From positions 6,172,501 through 6,236,500 of the forward strand of contig NC_058063.1 in assembly GCF_020085105.1 (NCBI RefSeq): DNA of 64,000 nt, given 5' to 3'. Shown piece by piece: positions 13,501 to 26,301 of the stretch. Position 1 is the first letter of the stretch; every line of letters starts with the position of its first letter. A program made the position numbers and the translations under genes. The notes below the pieces were generated by a model. That model worked only from the letters and a program-made list of their open reading frames with translations. It had not been told where the DNA came from and did no database searches. This DNA comes from Siniperca chuatsi. Its lineage: Eukaryota; Chordata; Actinopteri; Centrarchiformes; Sinipercidae.

Positions 13501-16500
13501 TGTGGGAACTAAAGAGAACATCAGCAATGCTCAGGCGTTGTTGGAGTACCATGTGTCCTATCTCCAGGTTAGTCGATCCTCCATGTTCACCAGTAGATGG
13601 CGGCACTAGCCTTTTCTCTGTTCCTGTCACTCAAAAAACTTCAGAAAAAATAGACCTGTATGTTTATTTCTGTCATTTCTGTACATTGCAGCCATTTTAA
13701 CTTTTGAATTAGAATCAATAAATGTGTTTCTGCTCAGAATATCTGGACACTTATTAGAGGAAACATATTAGAAGCACAGGTCCTTTATGTGACATGTGGG
13801 CGTATGTGCAGGGTCATTTCATATTGGTCACCTGTCTCCCTCCAGCACCACATGAGGAAAGCTGCTGCGAGCACCTAATTTTTCCCTTACCTCATGTGCT
13901 TTTATAAATAGCTCCTCTCTCTGGGATGGGGTGAAAGGTATGCTGGAGTTTAAATTACCAGCTATCTGGACCCTGAGCTTCCAAAAATAAAATCAGACCC
14001 CCTGCCCTGCCTCACTTCCTTCACACCTCCCTTGAGGTTCAGCTGTCGTTGGTGGAGGCAGCTGTCACACTGTGAAGTGAGCCCCCCTCCTCCACCACTA
14101 AACCACCATAGAAACTGCTGTCATTGCACTGCTGCCGTTAGACGGCAATGCCCACAACCCTCATCTATGAAGATGGCATATGTGGCTTAGCTGGAAAATC
14201 TGAAACTGTGAAAGTCCCAAAAGAAAATAGTATTTATTTATTTATTTTTTTAAGATTCCATTTAAGTGTCAGCAAACATGATAAACTGATACCTTTTGAC
14301 GCCATCCTGGCTGTAACGTTGTTTGTTAAAGAGTGCTGTGAGTGAGAGCATTGGTTGTCACATGGGTGGTATGGTGATCCAAGGGATCCCTGGCATATGA
14401 CATAGTTGGAGAATTGTGGGAATGACTGTAACAGTCACTCATCATTAATAGTTTCCCTTGTCAACAACTGCTTTTCCCATTTTTGGGTACCTGAGATAAA
14501 TCTTAACAACCAAATGGGATTATCTGTCTAATCTTTTTTTGGCATCTGCGAATCAAAGAGGCTGAGAACATCTAAGCCAGAAAACACACCTTGAAGCTCT
14601 TTCAGCTATCCTTGTACCACGCAATATTGCATTCATTTTGTCCCTTTACTTTTTAATCTCTTTGGAGAGAGACAATTTCACATCCACTTTGTCATCCAGA
14701 AAATTTCAGCTGTTTTCTGCCAACACTGCCTTTTTTCCTCATTTTAAATTTAGTTGTGGTTTGGAAAAGACAGGAGTCTACAAAAATAGCAATGGAGTGA
14801 ATAATGGTTGTGTTTGACAGATTCAGCTGCTTATCTTAACCTTGATTACTACAAACTGCTACGTAAACCCAAGCAATCAGCCATTGGTAGGTGTTACAAC
14901 AGAAGTGGGTGTTCTGTCAAAATGGTCATGTTCAGTGTTTTTTGGGGGGGTTGAACTTGCCCACTGTCTATCTGGTTGGAACACTGAACTTTACGCATTA
15001 CTGCCACTTAGTGGCAGAGTGATAGAACAATCACGAAGGCAGCCCAAGCCCACAGCAGATGTTTTAAGACCATGGCTTGGACCCAGCTCAATACAGCAGA
15101 ATTTGTGTGGCAAACTGAGTTTTTGCAGAATTAATTATTTTATTTAACCATGCTTATAATAATTTTACATAATCCCAATTTGATAGCTTTAAGTCGTTGC
15201 AATCCCTACACATGTGGATCATCTGATTTAAATAGTAGCATATGTGCTTTGTTTGTAGTTAAACCTGATAATGCCTGTTGGTCAGATGATCTGCATACAA
15301 TGGTAACACTCTTGGCACATGGCATTATTTTGTCACTGGACAAGGGGCCCGGGCACCCTGTCATGCTAGATGGCTCAGGGAACTTTCACCTAATGTTGCT
15401 GATACAATACATCCTACATGGTAATAGCAACAACTTTAACAAGGTATTGGTGCCATTAATGACTTTTTCATACATTTTACTAAGTTTTGTAGATTTGTTC
15501 ATCTGCACTAGTATTTCCCAACCATTTGGGTGTATGGATGGTGGTGGAAGGGGGGGGTGTGTGGGAGGGAGGAGAGTGAAGGAGGGAGTGACAAAGCACT
15601 CCAGGGAGCATTTCAAGATGTACAGTAGGATAGGGTGCAGGGAGGGAGGCGGATTTTATTGAAACATTTCAATAAACCATGTGCTGAGGAACAGGCTATG
15701 AAGTGCACACTATCTACAACTGTCTCCCCGTCCCTGTCCTATAGGAAGTGGAGCAGCTGCGCCTAGAGCGTCTCCAGATTGACGAGCAGCTCCGTCAGAT
15801 CGGGGTTGGGTACCGCGCACCTCCTAGTCGAACTGGGGGCCCTGGTGTTGACCGGGAGAAAGGCTACATGACAGATGAGAGCAGCAATTCACTCCACACC
15901 TCTCGCACCTATGGGGGCCGCGGCAGAGGGCGCAGGGCCTCCAACAGCCAGTATTCTGGATATGGTGAGAATGAAGGAGCTGAAACTTCAGAAATTTCAG
16001 TTTAAAACATTTGAGAGTAATATAGAAAATGGAGGATAATTAAGTCATTTAAAAAGTCAAACGCTTATGTTTGTTTTTCCATTTTTTGTCTCTGCTTGAT
16101 CCCAGGCACAAACTCTGAACTGTCCAATGCTTCTGAGTCGGAGGATACTATCGAGCGAGACCAGCGGCCTCGTGGCATAGGAGGCGATGAGAGAGGCTCC
16201 AGACGGGGCGGCAGGGGCAGAGGCTCTAATTCAGGACGAGGCCGTGGAGGGCCAGGGTCCAAGCCTTCCAACTCCATCAGCTCAGGTAGTTAAAGCCCAT
16301 GTTCAGGTTACCAACAGACAAGGGCCTATACCCACTTAGAAGATTACTGGCCATATTTTATGTATCAACATTTCACTCTGTTCTTTCGGTTTTGAGAGCT
16401 TTTCCACGTAGTCATTGCAGTAATGGCATGTCAAGGTATTCAGATAAGTTTAGAATCTTTTAGGACACTTGAAACAGCCTTTTCACAGCCCATTTCATTC

Positions 16501-17834
16501 ATGTGTACTACTGTGTCTTACAAGTTCATCATTTTAACAATGCTGTGATTTGAAAGTTTCTTGAAATTTGCATACTGGTAATAATTGAATTTCAACCTGT
16601 CGTTCACTGAGGAAGGAGACTGCATGTGATCTTACAATGATGTTAAGATGAGAAACAGAACCTAGAGTATGGTGCTGCTAATTAAGTGTCCAAGTCTTTC
16701 CAAGAAGCAGGTGACAGGTGCTATTAGTATTTGAGGTGTGTTCCTCTCACATGATGAAGTAAGGAGAGCTCACCTGAGAGTCAGAGGGAGATTAGTTGGA
16801 GACTGTGCATTGGTGAAATGAAAAAATGTACTGAATCTAAGTCAGCTGTTAAGCCACCATACTGTAGAATTGTCTTTGTCAGCTATGGAAGGATATCCAC
16901 AGTATGGGTTTTTAATAAGACAGCGTTTGTGTTAAAACTAGAGCAGATACATAAAAATGAAAGAATATTAAGTGTAGTTACTACTATTATACTATTTTTC
17001 TGTGACATATTCAGTGCTGAGGGACCCAGACAGTAACCCATACTCCCTGCTGGAGGGTGAGGGAGAGCTGGCCGACACAGACATCAGTGAAGGCATGGGA
17101 GGAGACCGCCGCAGACGCTCCCGGCGCCGCCGCAACGACCAGGAGCCCAGCGTGATGGACGCTGCAGCAGAGTCGGACAGCCAGGCCGGCCCCAGCGAGA
17201 ACGGACTGGGTGAGAACTTGAGTTTTGTATTCTCATCTCTGTTGCGCAGTCATTTGTTAAATAAATTGTTGCCATGGCTCACAGTAGGAACGCATTTTAA
17301 ATCGCTGAAATTAAAGAGATAATATTTTCTCATTTGACTGTTAGATGAAGAAGCCAGACCTCAGCGCCGCAACCGAAGCCGCCGCCGTCGTAATCGTGGC
17401 AACCGCCCAGAGGGAGGTTCAACCAGCCGTGACAGACAGCCAGGTGAGAGTGGTGAGTCACCTTTTTTTTTTTTTTTTTTTTTTTTTTTACTAGTTAACA
17501 TTTTCCTCTTCAAAAAGAACAGGATATCTGTATCAAAATAAGCTTCAATATCTATCAATATCAATATAACTGATATGTTCTGGGCAGCTTGATTGCCTTT
17601 GGTATTTATTGCTACAGGGTAGCAATAAATAGCCTTTCTTAAAGCAACACCAGGGCATTTTGAATCTGTATCTACACTCTATGTACAATGTAACCCCCAG
17701 TCATCGTTCTAGCTAAATGATTTTAATGTTTCCAGTGACTGTTGCTGACTACATATCCCGTGCTGAGTCCCAGAGCAGACAGAACCTGCCCCAGAAGGAA
17801 AACCACGCTGGCCCCGAGCCCAAGGTACAGGCAG

Positions 17835-17886
<52 letters not shown>

Positions 17887-18067
17887 GCCTTAGCTTTACT
17901 GACATAAATCAGATTGTTGGACCGTTCTCACCTTTTCCCACCTTTTGTACCCACAGGAGAACGGGACCAGTGCCCAGATGCCTGAGCGAACGCCCTCCAA
18001 GCGTTCCCCCAGCAAAGGCGTGACCTCGGCCAGCGAGACCCTGACCTTGGTCAACGGGGTCTCGTAA
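4793..18067 (+). CDS. fxr2: FMR1-family RNA-binding protein FXR2 (17 coding exons)
   Basis: RNA-binding translational regulator of the FMRP family, mainly cytoplasmic on ribosomes and RNA granules. Coding exons: 4793-4843, 7843-7895, 8937-9030, 9634-9705, 11152-11300, 11592-11685, 12051-12167, 12297-12467, 12586-12664, 12824-12933, 13481-13567, 15745-15964, 16106-16285, 17015-17209, 17345-17443, 17736-17824, 17957-18067. All borders are GT..AG and phases add up to 656 residues (human FXR2 is about 673). Order: two Tudor/Agenet domains (about 4-115), KH0 region, KH1 with GSHG at 235-238, KH2 with GKSG at 298-301 and the conserved Ile at 304, leucine-rich export signal (364-374), RG-rich segments, then arginine clusters at 524-532 and 565-578 that resemble FXR2 nucleolar signals. 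[19 protein letters not shown] and the VNGVS end fit FXR2 better than FXR1; FMR1 lacks these clusters. No damage seen. Confidence 0.9.
7522..7548. repeat. (GT)n microsatellite in fxr2 intron 1
   Basis: About 13 GT units just upstream of exon 2. It creates spurious Cys-Val ORFs in the forward frames. Confidence 0.95.
13568..15744. other. fxr2: fxr2 intron 11, no recognised internal gene
   Basis: At about 2.2 kb this is one of the longer introns, lying between the last KH2 exon and the export-signal exon. It contains A/T-rich runs, a G-rich GGAGGG tract near 15550-15655 and several open frames (for example 15150-15662) that show no protein family resemblance. I see no alternative exon of the kind FMR1 uses here. 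Confidence 0.5.
17463..17489. repeat. poly(T) tract in fxr2 intron 15
   Basis: A run of 27 T immediately after the two alternative donors of exon 15. Confidence 0.95.
17837..17881. repeat. (AC)n microsatellite in fxr2 intron 16
   Basis: About 22 AC units beginning 13 bases after the exon 16 donor; the whole intron is only 132 bases, so this repeat is over a third of it. Confidence 0.95.
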
Positions 18068-18767
18068 AGAGACGGCCCTGCTCTTTGCGAACCCAAGTCT
18101 AGAGCAAGACTCCATGGCAATCTCTGTCCCTGCTTGCATTAACTTAAACCTTAAACAGATGAGTGAAAAGTATCTGACAAAATACCTGAAATCATACTAT
18201 GAGAGTGAAAAAGTACAAAAAAACGACAAACGCATCTACTTAAAAACACACGTTAACGGTGTATGCTATTCTATCTATCAGTACTTAGTGCTTATTTAAA
18301 AAAAACAACTAGCTTGCCAAAAAAGAGCTGGTGGATATGACTTGATTTTTAAAAATACTGAAATACGAGAAACAGGACGAGACTTTTTTTTTGTTTTGTT
18401 TTTGAAACGGTTGTCTTTATTTGTGTTTTTTGTTATGTTAATTTTGTTCATTGGTTATCACTGGTTTGGACTTGGCGGTCGCTCTCTCAACCAAAACAGA
18501 CGCTTCTCTTAACAGTGTTAAAGTACAGACGAGGGAGATGTAAGCTGTAAGGAGTTGCGTACAAGCAGATAGTCCAATAGCTTATGTGACGCGATGTTCG
18601 CACACTGTACCTGGGAGTGAAGACAGACAGACAGACAGACAGATTGGAATATTGATAGACATTGTGCCTTGAATTTGAAAAAAAAAAAATAATAAAAAAA
18701 ACTTGAGTTTTTTCATTAAGTTTGTATTTGTTTCCTGAGAGGCAGAAAAGAGGGAGCGGTGTTCTTC

Positions 18768-18804
<37 letters not shown>

Positions 18805-19775
18805 GGGTTCCAAGAAGAACAGACCTGTGAGGGAGTGATGAGTGAAATGAGTGAAAAGAGGATACAGTAAAAGAGGGAGTGGCTGGCCAACGTGAGGAAA
18901 AAGAAGTCTGGTGCCAAACACGAAATTCAAGGCGCTTGTCCTCGTTCCGAGTAGAATGGACAGCGTCGGGGGTCAGTGCGCGCGGAAGTATGCGTGTGTT
19001 TGTGTGTGCACAGTTGAGATATTTGGCATCCACAAAACTAAACTGGAAGGGGTGAGGTAATGAAATGCAACGCAGCCCTGGGCGGGTCATGCATAGTGAG
19101 GCATCTCTATTTATCAACAGGACTGAGGGGGTGTCAGGTGATGTGTCACTTCCTCCTCTCACCTGTTTTAGGTCTTTCGAGGGTCCAGGGTGGCACCCGT
19201 ACAGCCTTGTAAACAGAACTAGCTGAGACCAGACAGACGGCAGACTTGAACTATAGATTTAGACTTAAAGAGAACTATACCGTGCCTCTTTCTCTGTTTC
19301 GGAGGGGGTGGCGGTGCTAGCTTCCAGCCACACTAGTGTCTTGATAAAGCACTGCAGCACGCAGCTCCGGATGCACACGAGGGCGACCACCTTTCTGGGA
19401 CGGGTGCTGCTAGTGGGGGAGGGCCTGGAGACTGCGGACTGTGGGATTGGGACAGCTTCAAATGACATGAGAGCCACATGACACACAGGCCCACACTTAC
19501 AGGTACACACAATAGGCATACACACCAGGTGCGTGTAAGTCGACGTGGTCGCCCGCGTGGCGCAAAGTAGAGGACCGCAACAGAAAACTGTAAACAAGCC
19601 AAGTGTCTGTCTTGTACCTGGCAGTTTGGGTTGGCAAATAGAGTAAGAGAGGGACTCGAAACCTCAGTGGCTCTCTGCTCATGTTGTTACTGTTGTCTTG
19701 GTTACCGCTCTCAAGTTTTTTTTGTTGCTATTTCCACATCTTAGAAAATATGAAATAAAAAACTGAAGTGAAATC
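18068..19775 (+). other. fxr2: fxr2 3'UTR with polyadenylation signal
   Basis: After the TAA at 18065-18067 there is no further coding frame. The region holds a (CAGA)n stretch near 18625-18642 and a poly(T) run at about 18773-18803. The first good polyadenylation signal, AATAAA, is at 19754-19759 and is followed within 60 bases by T/GT-rich sequence. A second AATAAA at 20585-20590, also followed by T-rich sequence, could give a longer transcript. Confidence 0.6.
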
Positions 19776-20440
19776 AACCTCTTCTCTGGAGATGAACTTT
19801 GATTTCTCTGTCTTGTGAGTTTGCAGTCTATTTTTCTAACTTGCATGGCATTTAGTTAACGAGTAGTAGGTGGTGCCTGTCCTGTGCATGAGGAAAGGGT
19901 GTTATTAATCTGACTTACAAAGCCATTGTTTCATTCACTAGAATTGCTGCTAATGTACACATTGAATGTCCAACTAACGTAGAAACTCTACCTTGAAGAG
20001 CGAGAAAATATTTGTGACTTCAAAAACATTTCTCATCTGCCCAGAACGTCCCAGTTTCTATCGGTGGATGCGAGTCAGGAAGGGACCCATTCCTTCGCTC
20101 ACAAGTTTCAGAGTCTCACAAAGTATTAAAATTACAAGGGCAACATTGTGCATGACAAGCAAGCGTCCACATGACCAAAGGTTTTGAGAGACAGATGAAT
20201 GGCAGTGTGGTTGAATCGAGATGACCCAGTTGCTGCTCTTATACATTTCTGCTCACATGTATGTTGTGTTTTTAAAGAATGAACGAGCACTTGAGTATTT
20301 GTACCTTGGTTCAGTTGCATGTGTGTGAGTGGAGGAAGAAGCCCTGGTATGTTTGTGTTTACCTTTATACCTCATTGTGTGAGTACTGTATTTCCTTATG
20401 TATCTGTATCCCTCATGTCCTGTTGAGAGACTGCTGGCTG

Positions 20441-20510
20441 CTTTGTGTGTGTGTGTGTGTGTGTGTGTGCGTGCGTGCGTGCGTGTGTGTGTGTGTGTGT
20501 GTGTGCGTGC
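20441..20510. repeat. (GT)n/(GTGC)n microsatellite
   Basis: A GT run interrupted by GTGC units, lying before the possible distal fxr2 polyadenylation signal at 20585. Confidence 0.95.
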
Positions 20511-21257
20511 AGATGCTGGTTGTACAGTCGACTCCTCACTCTGTCAGATTTTGTCTCTGGTTTTCTCACTCATGTTCTGATGGCAATAAAGGACTTTTCA
20601 TTGTTTGATATACATTTTTTTCTGAACAGTTTGTTCTTATTAATACATGGCCAAACTCTGACACAGCAGCCAGAAAAAATGTCAAGTGAAACTTCTGCAG
20701 GGTTTTATATAATTGAGGCACTTAGTTATTTATACACACACGCATACTGCATTAATTTAAGCAGTGACTTGGTTACAAAAAACAAATGGAAGATACAACT
20801 GCGTCACTTGTGGTAAATTCGTCTCAAGCGATTTTAAGCAATCCTGGTCTTCGTCCAGCTATTGTCATTTTTAGCAGTTAGCAGTACTTTGCTTCATGCA
20901 CATGACCCTTGTGTAACAATTCTCGCTGTGAATAGGCCTTTGCTTAAATATGGGTTTTCATCCTCTGTGGTGTTAAACAGACAAGTTTCCTTTTACACCT
21001 GCAGTCTTGCTCTAATTAACCCATTAAAAGTTACTGTTGGATAATACCTATATTATGTTCTGATGTAATTCTACTTTGGATATGAATCAAAGGTACTTTA
21101 CTCAGTAGAGCTCCTTGTAGAGTGACTCAGCAGGGTATTTTCAGGATCATGCTAGCTGTTTGTGTCTAGACCCGTAGGGACACTGGACATGGAGCATCTC
21201 TCCCTCTTTTTAGCGAATGTATCAACCTGTAAATGATGTTTAATCATGAGCACAGAC

Positions 21258-22128
21258 AAAGTGCCTGTCGAAAGTATTTGCTCCCCTTTGGACGTTGTTT
21301 CATTTTATATATTTTGTACAAAATGTAATTACATTTTTGACACTCGTTAACAGAAAAAAATGTAAATGCTTTCCAGGCAAAAACGAATAAAGGAACATTC
21401 TAAACACATCTGTGATACCAATCAGGAGTTTGATACTAGAATGTAATATGAGAAAGGCAGTAGTTAGGGAGACCGACGAGAGGAATGTGAGCACTGAAGC
21501 TCCAGGGCTGCATGACTGAGACACTGAGATACAGCAACTGTTGTCTGGGTCCTTCACCAGTCAGCATGGCAAGCTAATTACCACTGTTAAAAAAAAGTCA
21601 CATAACATCTGAGGTTAGTCAGACAGCATTTGGGAGATTCTATGGTCTGATGAGAACAAACTCTCTGGTGCTGGCATATTAAATGCTGTGTTTGTTGTAA
21701 ACGAAACGCAGCACAGCATCAGAAAGACACTATCCTCATGAAGCGTGGTGGTTTGCAGGATCATGCTGTGAGGAGGGGGTGCCGCTCTGTGGCAGGCCCT
21801 GAAAAGACTGTAAAGGCAGATGGTACATAGGATGCAGTGAAATACTAGGAAATGTTGGAGGAAAAACCTGATGCAGTCCGCAAGAAACCGGACAGTTGAG
21901 AAGGGTTGAAGGGTTATTTTCTAGCAAGGCAAGACCTCAAACTGAAAGCCAAAGTTACACAGGAATGGCGTCAAAACATATTAACGCTCTGGAATCCCCG
22001 AGTGTGAGAAGTTTTGCAGATGTCCGGGTGTTCAAAACTGATAAAGATCTATTATCCTCGTAGATTCAAGGCTGCATTTGCTGCCAAAGGCACCAATATC
22101 TAAAAGGAGGGGAAATACTTGTGCTGTT
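21258..22128 (+). mobile_element. degraded Tc1/mariner-like DNA transposon
   Basis: The left end reads gtgcctgtcgaaagtatttg followed by ctcccct, and the right end near 22110-22128 is its inverted match (aggggaaatacttgtgctgt). This is the terminal-repeat type seen in fish Tc1-like elements whose ends read GTGCCT..AAGTATT. Between them, about 21640-21960 resembles the 3' half of a Tc1 transposase: the GGTCTGATGAGA region, then the AAGC.TGGTGG..ATCATGCTGTG block. Many stops and indels remain, so the copy is long dead. Confidence 0.75.
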
Positions 22129-23479
22129 ACTTAATTTGTGTTTCTCTTCGTTTGGATTAATTCACGTCCAGCAAACCATGAAAAGTACTGTAGGGATAGT
22201 TGACTAGTGTGAGTTAAGTCTTGTGGCCTACCATATACTTTGATTTACCTACAGTTGTTTTCATTTGCACATTTATTTCAGCTGGTCCTGTATTTCATTC
22301 CACCATGCATTAAAACGGTTTTATAACTTGGTGAAACTTCACCTCATTTGATGAGTTGTTCAGCCACGAGACACATCGGTCAATGTCTACATGAAAATTG
22401 TGGTTCTATATTATTCATAGAATAATCATACAAAGCATGATTCTGTTCAGAACAATGTTCAACCTTACTTTTTTCCTGGAAAGTTACTGGGGCGCAGGAA
22501 ATGAACTTGGCGTGCTGATTTACACATCATTTAGGAGGATGCTGCAGTAAAAAAGTCCATCTGTGACTTCCCTTCTGTCAGCGTGTGTCTCCCTCTGCTG
22601 GACATTTACTGTTGTAGTCAGATCCAATAGACTTGGTGGTCACCTGCTGAAACAAAAAAAATATATATTAACAAAAGTAAAGCAACACTTTAAGGAGAAG
22701 TGATCTCCTCAATATCAGCCATGAGGCAACAGCTGTGTCTTTTATCATGCAGCTGTCACATTTCATTAAACAGCATTTCTGTTTGCTTGGACTCACAAAG
22801 GGATGGAGCATCTTCCAGGCGTACTTTTTAATTTTGCTTTTGGGATTAATCGGAGAAGCCCCAGTAGGAGTGACAAATCCCAGGGGCCTTGTTCCTCCCA
22901 GAATCCTGCCACCCAAGTCCCCAGACATACAGGTCATTTCTTCAAATGTATTTGGACTGACAGTATCAATAACACAGGACTTATTGTGTTTGTCATTTCA
23001 CACCTTACTGCACTTGATGAACTTTTGATATTCTCAGTGTTAGTTTATCATGCTCTTCCCTGAATGTGCCTGCGCTTACTTGTGAGTTTAGTAATTTTCC
23101 CATCCTATGGTAATACTGTACCATTTCTAGATTTTTTCGTTGTTGTATTTTAATAGCATCCTGCTAGAATTCAGTACAGCAGAAATGCACTGTATTTCTA
23201 CCATATTTTGTACAGGAGGGCATTCATAAAACTGCATAAACTGGAAAGATAGTTCATTGTACAACATAGATCATTTTGACCAGCATTATGTTTTGGTACA
23301 GCTTACATTTTTACTATGCCAGTTCAGTTTTCTTCAGTTTTACAGAGCTTTTTTAGCATCTTTTAGCTCATTGTTTTGGTTTTACAGCCCACAACTTTAC
23401 TCTAGGGCGCAGTCTCACAGCTCTCATCAAGCTCCTTTCCAGCCACAGCAGGCAGTTGTTTTCAGCAAAAACAAAACAA

Positions 23480-23865
23480 AACCTGGCTGTAGGCAATATG
23501 AAATTCACAAGGCCATAACATGTCAAACATGTGATTCTTTTAGTTTACAGTGGAGTTCTGCCCCCAAGTGGCCAAACCAACCAAATTGATTAATGCAGCT
23601 TTAAATTTGAGTGAAGTTCCATTCACTATTTTCTATGAGTCTCTTATTATTAATCTCACCTTCTGTCAGTCACATCCCTGTTAAGCAAAAAAACATCCTC
23701 AACCAAAATCCCACCAATGATAGTAAACTTCTATTCTTACTTGCAGATTATTATTCACACAGACATCATTTTATGCAATTCTTGAGGATTGCATTTAAGG
23801 TTCATTTCGGCCACGTGAAGCTGATATATATGTGAAGTTGCCTAATGCAGCTTTAAGATCAGGCC
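23480..23865. repeat. two copies of a short teleost-type interspersed repeat
   Basis: The phrase aatgcagctttaa occurs at about 23592 and again at about 23842. The first follows a block containing tgcccccaagtggccaaa, a combination I remember as recurrent in perch-like fish genomes. Probable MITE or SINE ends; family not determined. Confidence 0.4.
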
Positions 23866-24435
23866 AGTGGTTATTGAGGCTCTCTAAATGGGTGCTAAGT
23901 CAGAATTTCAGTGGCCACATGGACTCTGAGGAAACTTCTTGGAAAACACAGGCTTGTGCTCACAGGGGAAATACGTAATAGATAAGGATAGTCCCTTCAA
24001 GAGGTTTTCCAGAGCTTTTCACTGCTCCTGTTTCCCTTTATTTCCTCACTAATGATGTAAATTACTCATTGCAGGAGGACAAACAGAAATGTATGGGGAA
24101 ATTGGAACAGCTAATTTGTTTCTGCATCACAACACAGTTCATGTCCTTAAATCATAAACTCAGGGTCCCAAAGGCCAGCTAGAACATATACAAGTTTCTT
24201 ATTCCCTACTCCATACAGACACTGACCACAGAATGATTGCATCATCGAACACGTTATTTTATCAAATTTGCTCTTTGGTATTATTTATTTAAATAACCTA
24301 TTTGCTGCTATCTGCCCATTTGGTATGTTGTATATTCTGTACGTTTTTATGGTGTGCTGTAGTACCATCACACCAATGCAAAGCATATGCGATATTAAAC
24401 CTTTTATACAGTCCATTAAACGAAAAGCCGTTTCC

Positions 24436-24610
24436 GGAAAACAACTTTCCTTCATACCTTTACCCAATCATAGTCCGTAACGTTACGTTTTGAGAGACAT
24501 GTCCATCCACCAATCAGATTTCTACTTGTGCGCATATCGCCAGCCGGTATCCACTGTATCTTTGTCTTATCTTTTGAGTTTCGACTTCGCTGTGGCGCCG
24601 ATCGCGTGCT
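24436..24610 (+). promoter_or_regulatory. rbm4: promoter and 5'UTR exon of rbm4-like copy 1
   Basis: The 12-base palindrome CGTAACGTTACG (24476-24487) and CCAAT-type boxes (caatcat near 24465, caatcag near 24512) precede a C/G-rich stretch that ends at a consensus donor, gtgct|gtaagtat, at 24610/24611. The matching acceptor is tttttag at 25134, so a non-coding first exon ending at 24610 is spliced to the start-codon exon at 25135. The start site itself is inferred. Confidence 0.55.
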
Positions 24611-25154
24611 GTAAGTATGGTCGTTTTAATGTTTTTTCGCTTTTCGTTTCTGTTGCGTCATTTGTCGCTGTAGTTTTCACGCGTCTCCAAGCGTACATAC
24701 AATGCATACAAATTTCAGTGGTTGAACTGAATTTAATTTTGTTCAGTTACATGAGACAAAATGGCTAATACCTGGTAGCTAATGTTAGCTTGCTAACAGC
24801 AACCATTCAAATGAAATGAGCCTGGCTAGCAGCTCTCTGACCAGGAAGTGTAAACACGGAAACGTCTTCGACTTCAGCTTTTTTTTTTAGTCAGCGGTAT
24901 TTGAAGTTGTGTAACGTGAGCTTTTGGTTAATAAGAACGAAAGTAAACATGCCACTTGGTGACGGATCTGATTATCGTTTTGCTCCGGTGGCCCTTAGCC
25001 TACAGTCGCCTCGATTACAAGCGTTCTATTTCCTGATAATGACGTTATACATTCACCATTTGCTCTTTCACTGGTTACTTTCTGTTACTACATGGTGGCC
25101 TCTGTTGTCTCACCCTGTCTCTCCCCCTTTTTAGAAAAGTACACTAGAGCAACA

Positions 25155-26301
25155 ATGGTGAAGATTTTCATTGGGAACCTGTCTCAGCACGCTGGGAAGG
25201 AGGAAGTGGAAGCTCTGTTTACGCAGTATGGCACAGTGACAGAATGCGCCAAGTACAAAAACTATGCTTTTGTCCATATGGAAGACCGCAAGTCGGCCAC
25301 CAAAGCCATTCGTGAGCTCCATCTGTATAAGCTGAATGGCAGGCCCATCAATGTGGAGCCCAGCAGAGGGAAGAACCAGGGCCCTGTGAAGCTCCACATA
25401 GCCAATGTAGAAAAGGGCTTCGATAAGGAGCTCCGCGATCTGTTTGAAGAGTACGGCACAGTCACAGAGTGTTCCATTGTCAAGAACTTTGCCTTTGTGC
25501 ACATGTCCAATTCTGATGAGGCCATGGATGCCATACAGGGTCTGGATAACACAGAGTTTCAAGGTAAGTAAAGGTTGATATTCTACTCTATGAATGAAAG
25601 GATTGGAAGTAGTTGGGGTTTCCATACTGTTCATATTCATCCTTTTTTAGATTTGAGGGACAATGTTTTTCTCTCTCTCAGGAAAGCGCATACATGTTCA
25701 GATATCAAAAAGCAGACCCAGAGGGGAACCCGAGGAGGAGGACTATCCACCTCCGCCTGGCAGAGGAGGCTATTATCCTCCTCGCTTCCCAGGGGAGAGG
25801 CCTGAGCCTCCCTTCAGAGGCCGCATGGCCCCTTACCCTCCTCCGCCTCCGCCTATGTCGTCCCCTCCCCCGAGACGAGGAGCGTATCCCGACCGTGGCT
25901 ATGGCGAGCGAGACGGCTATGGGGTGGTTGATTACTATGAGAAATTCAGAGCCCGGCCTTACAGCATGGCAGGCTACGATGACAGGCGTTCCAGTGCCAT
26001 CCCCCCCCCTCCTCCGCCTCCTCCCTCGGCACTGGTTAGAGAACGTCTCGGAATGGGGAACCTTGACCCATACGAGCGCCGTCCGCTCCCCCCTCCTCCT
26101 CCGCCCTACATGGTCAGGGACCGAAGCCCCATCAGACGACCCCCCCCGCCGCCTGCTCCATCAGCTGGTAACGGGTACTCCTACGAGCGGTCCCGGCTCT
26201 CCCCGCTGTCCAGGGGTCCGATGTATGCAGCTCCCCGCCCCAGGGACTCCTTCTCAGAGAGAGTGCCGTTGCCGCCACCACCTCGATATGCAGGTTATTA
26301 G
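25155..26301 (+). CDS. rbm4: RBM4/Lark-family RNA-binding protein, copy 1
   Basis: Likely nuclear RNA-binding splicing/translation regulator of the RBM4 family. Coding exons 25155-25563 and 25682-26301 (phase 1 join) give 342 residues. Two RRMs: residues 2-68 (RNP2 KIFIGNL, RNP1 NYAFVHM) and about 77-145 (RNP1 NFAFVHM), ending in [20 protein letters not shown]. The CCHC zinc knuckle that follows the RRMs in mammalian RBM4 is absent; the rest is a Pro/Arg/Tyr-rich tail with polyproline runs and the RBM4-like pieces [16 protein letters not shown] and YERSRLSP. The start is the first ATG after the 5'UTR intron acceptor and opens directly into RRM1. A second copy lies 10 kb downstream. Which of the teleost rbm4 paralogues this is cannot be settled here. 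Confidence 0.85.

Larger units (their letters stand above)
20620..24435. other. fxr2-rbm4 intergenic spacer
   Basis: No gene is seen. The recognisable contents are the Tc1-like relic at 21258-22128 and two copies of a short repeat near 23590 and 23840, listed separately. The region 22650-23060 has overlapping open frames but nothing resembling a known protein. Confidence 0.5.

Noticed and set aside
18487-19162. Several minus-strand ORFs containing a run of lysines
   Set aside because: They arise from the poly(T) tract in the fxr2 3'UTR; no protein family is visible.
24436-25134. Upstream in-frame Met at 25092 for rbm4-like copy 1
   Set aside because: It lies in the intron before the acceptor at 25134; the ATG at 25155 opens directly into RRM1 as in copy 2.
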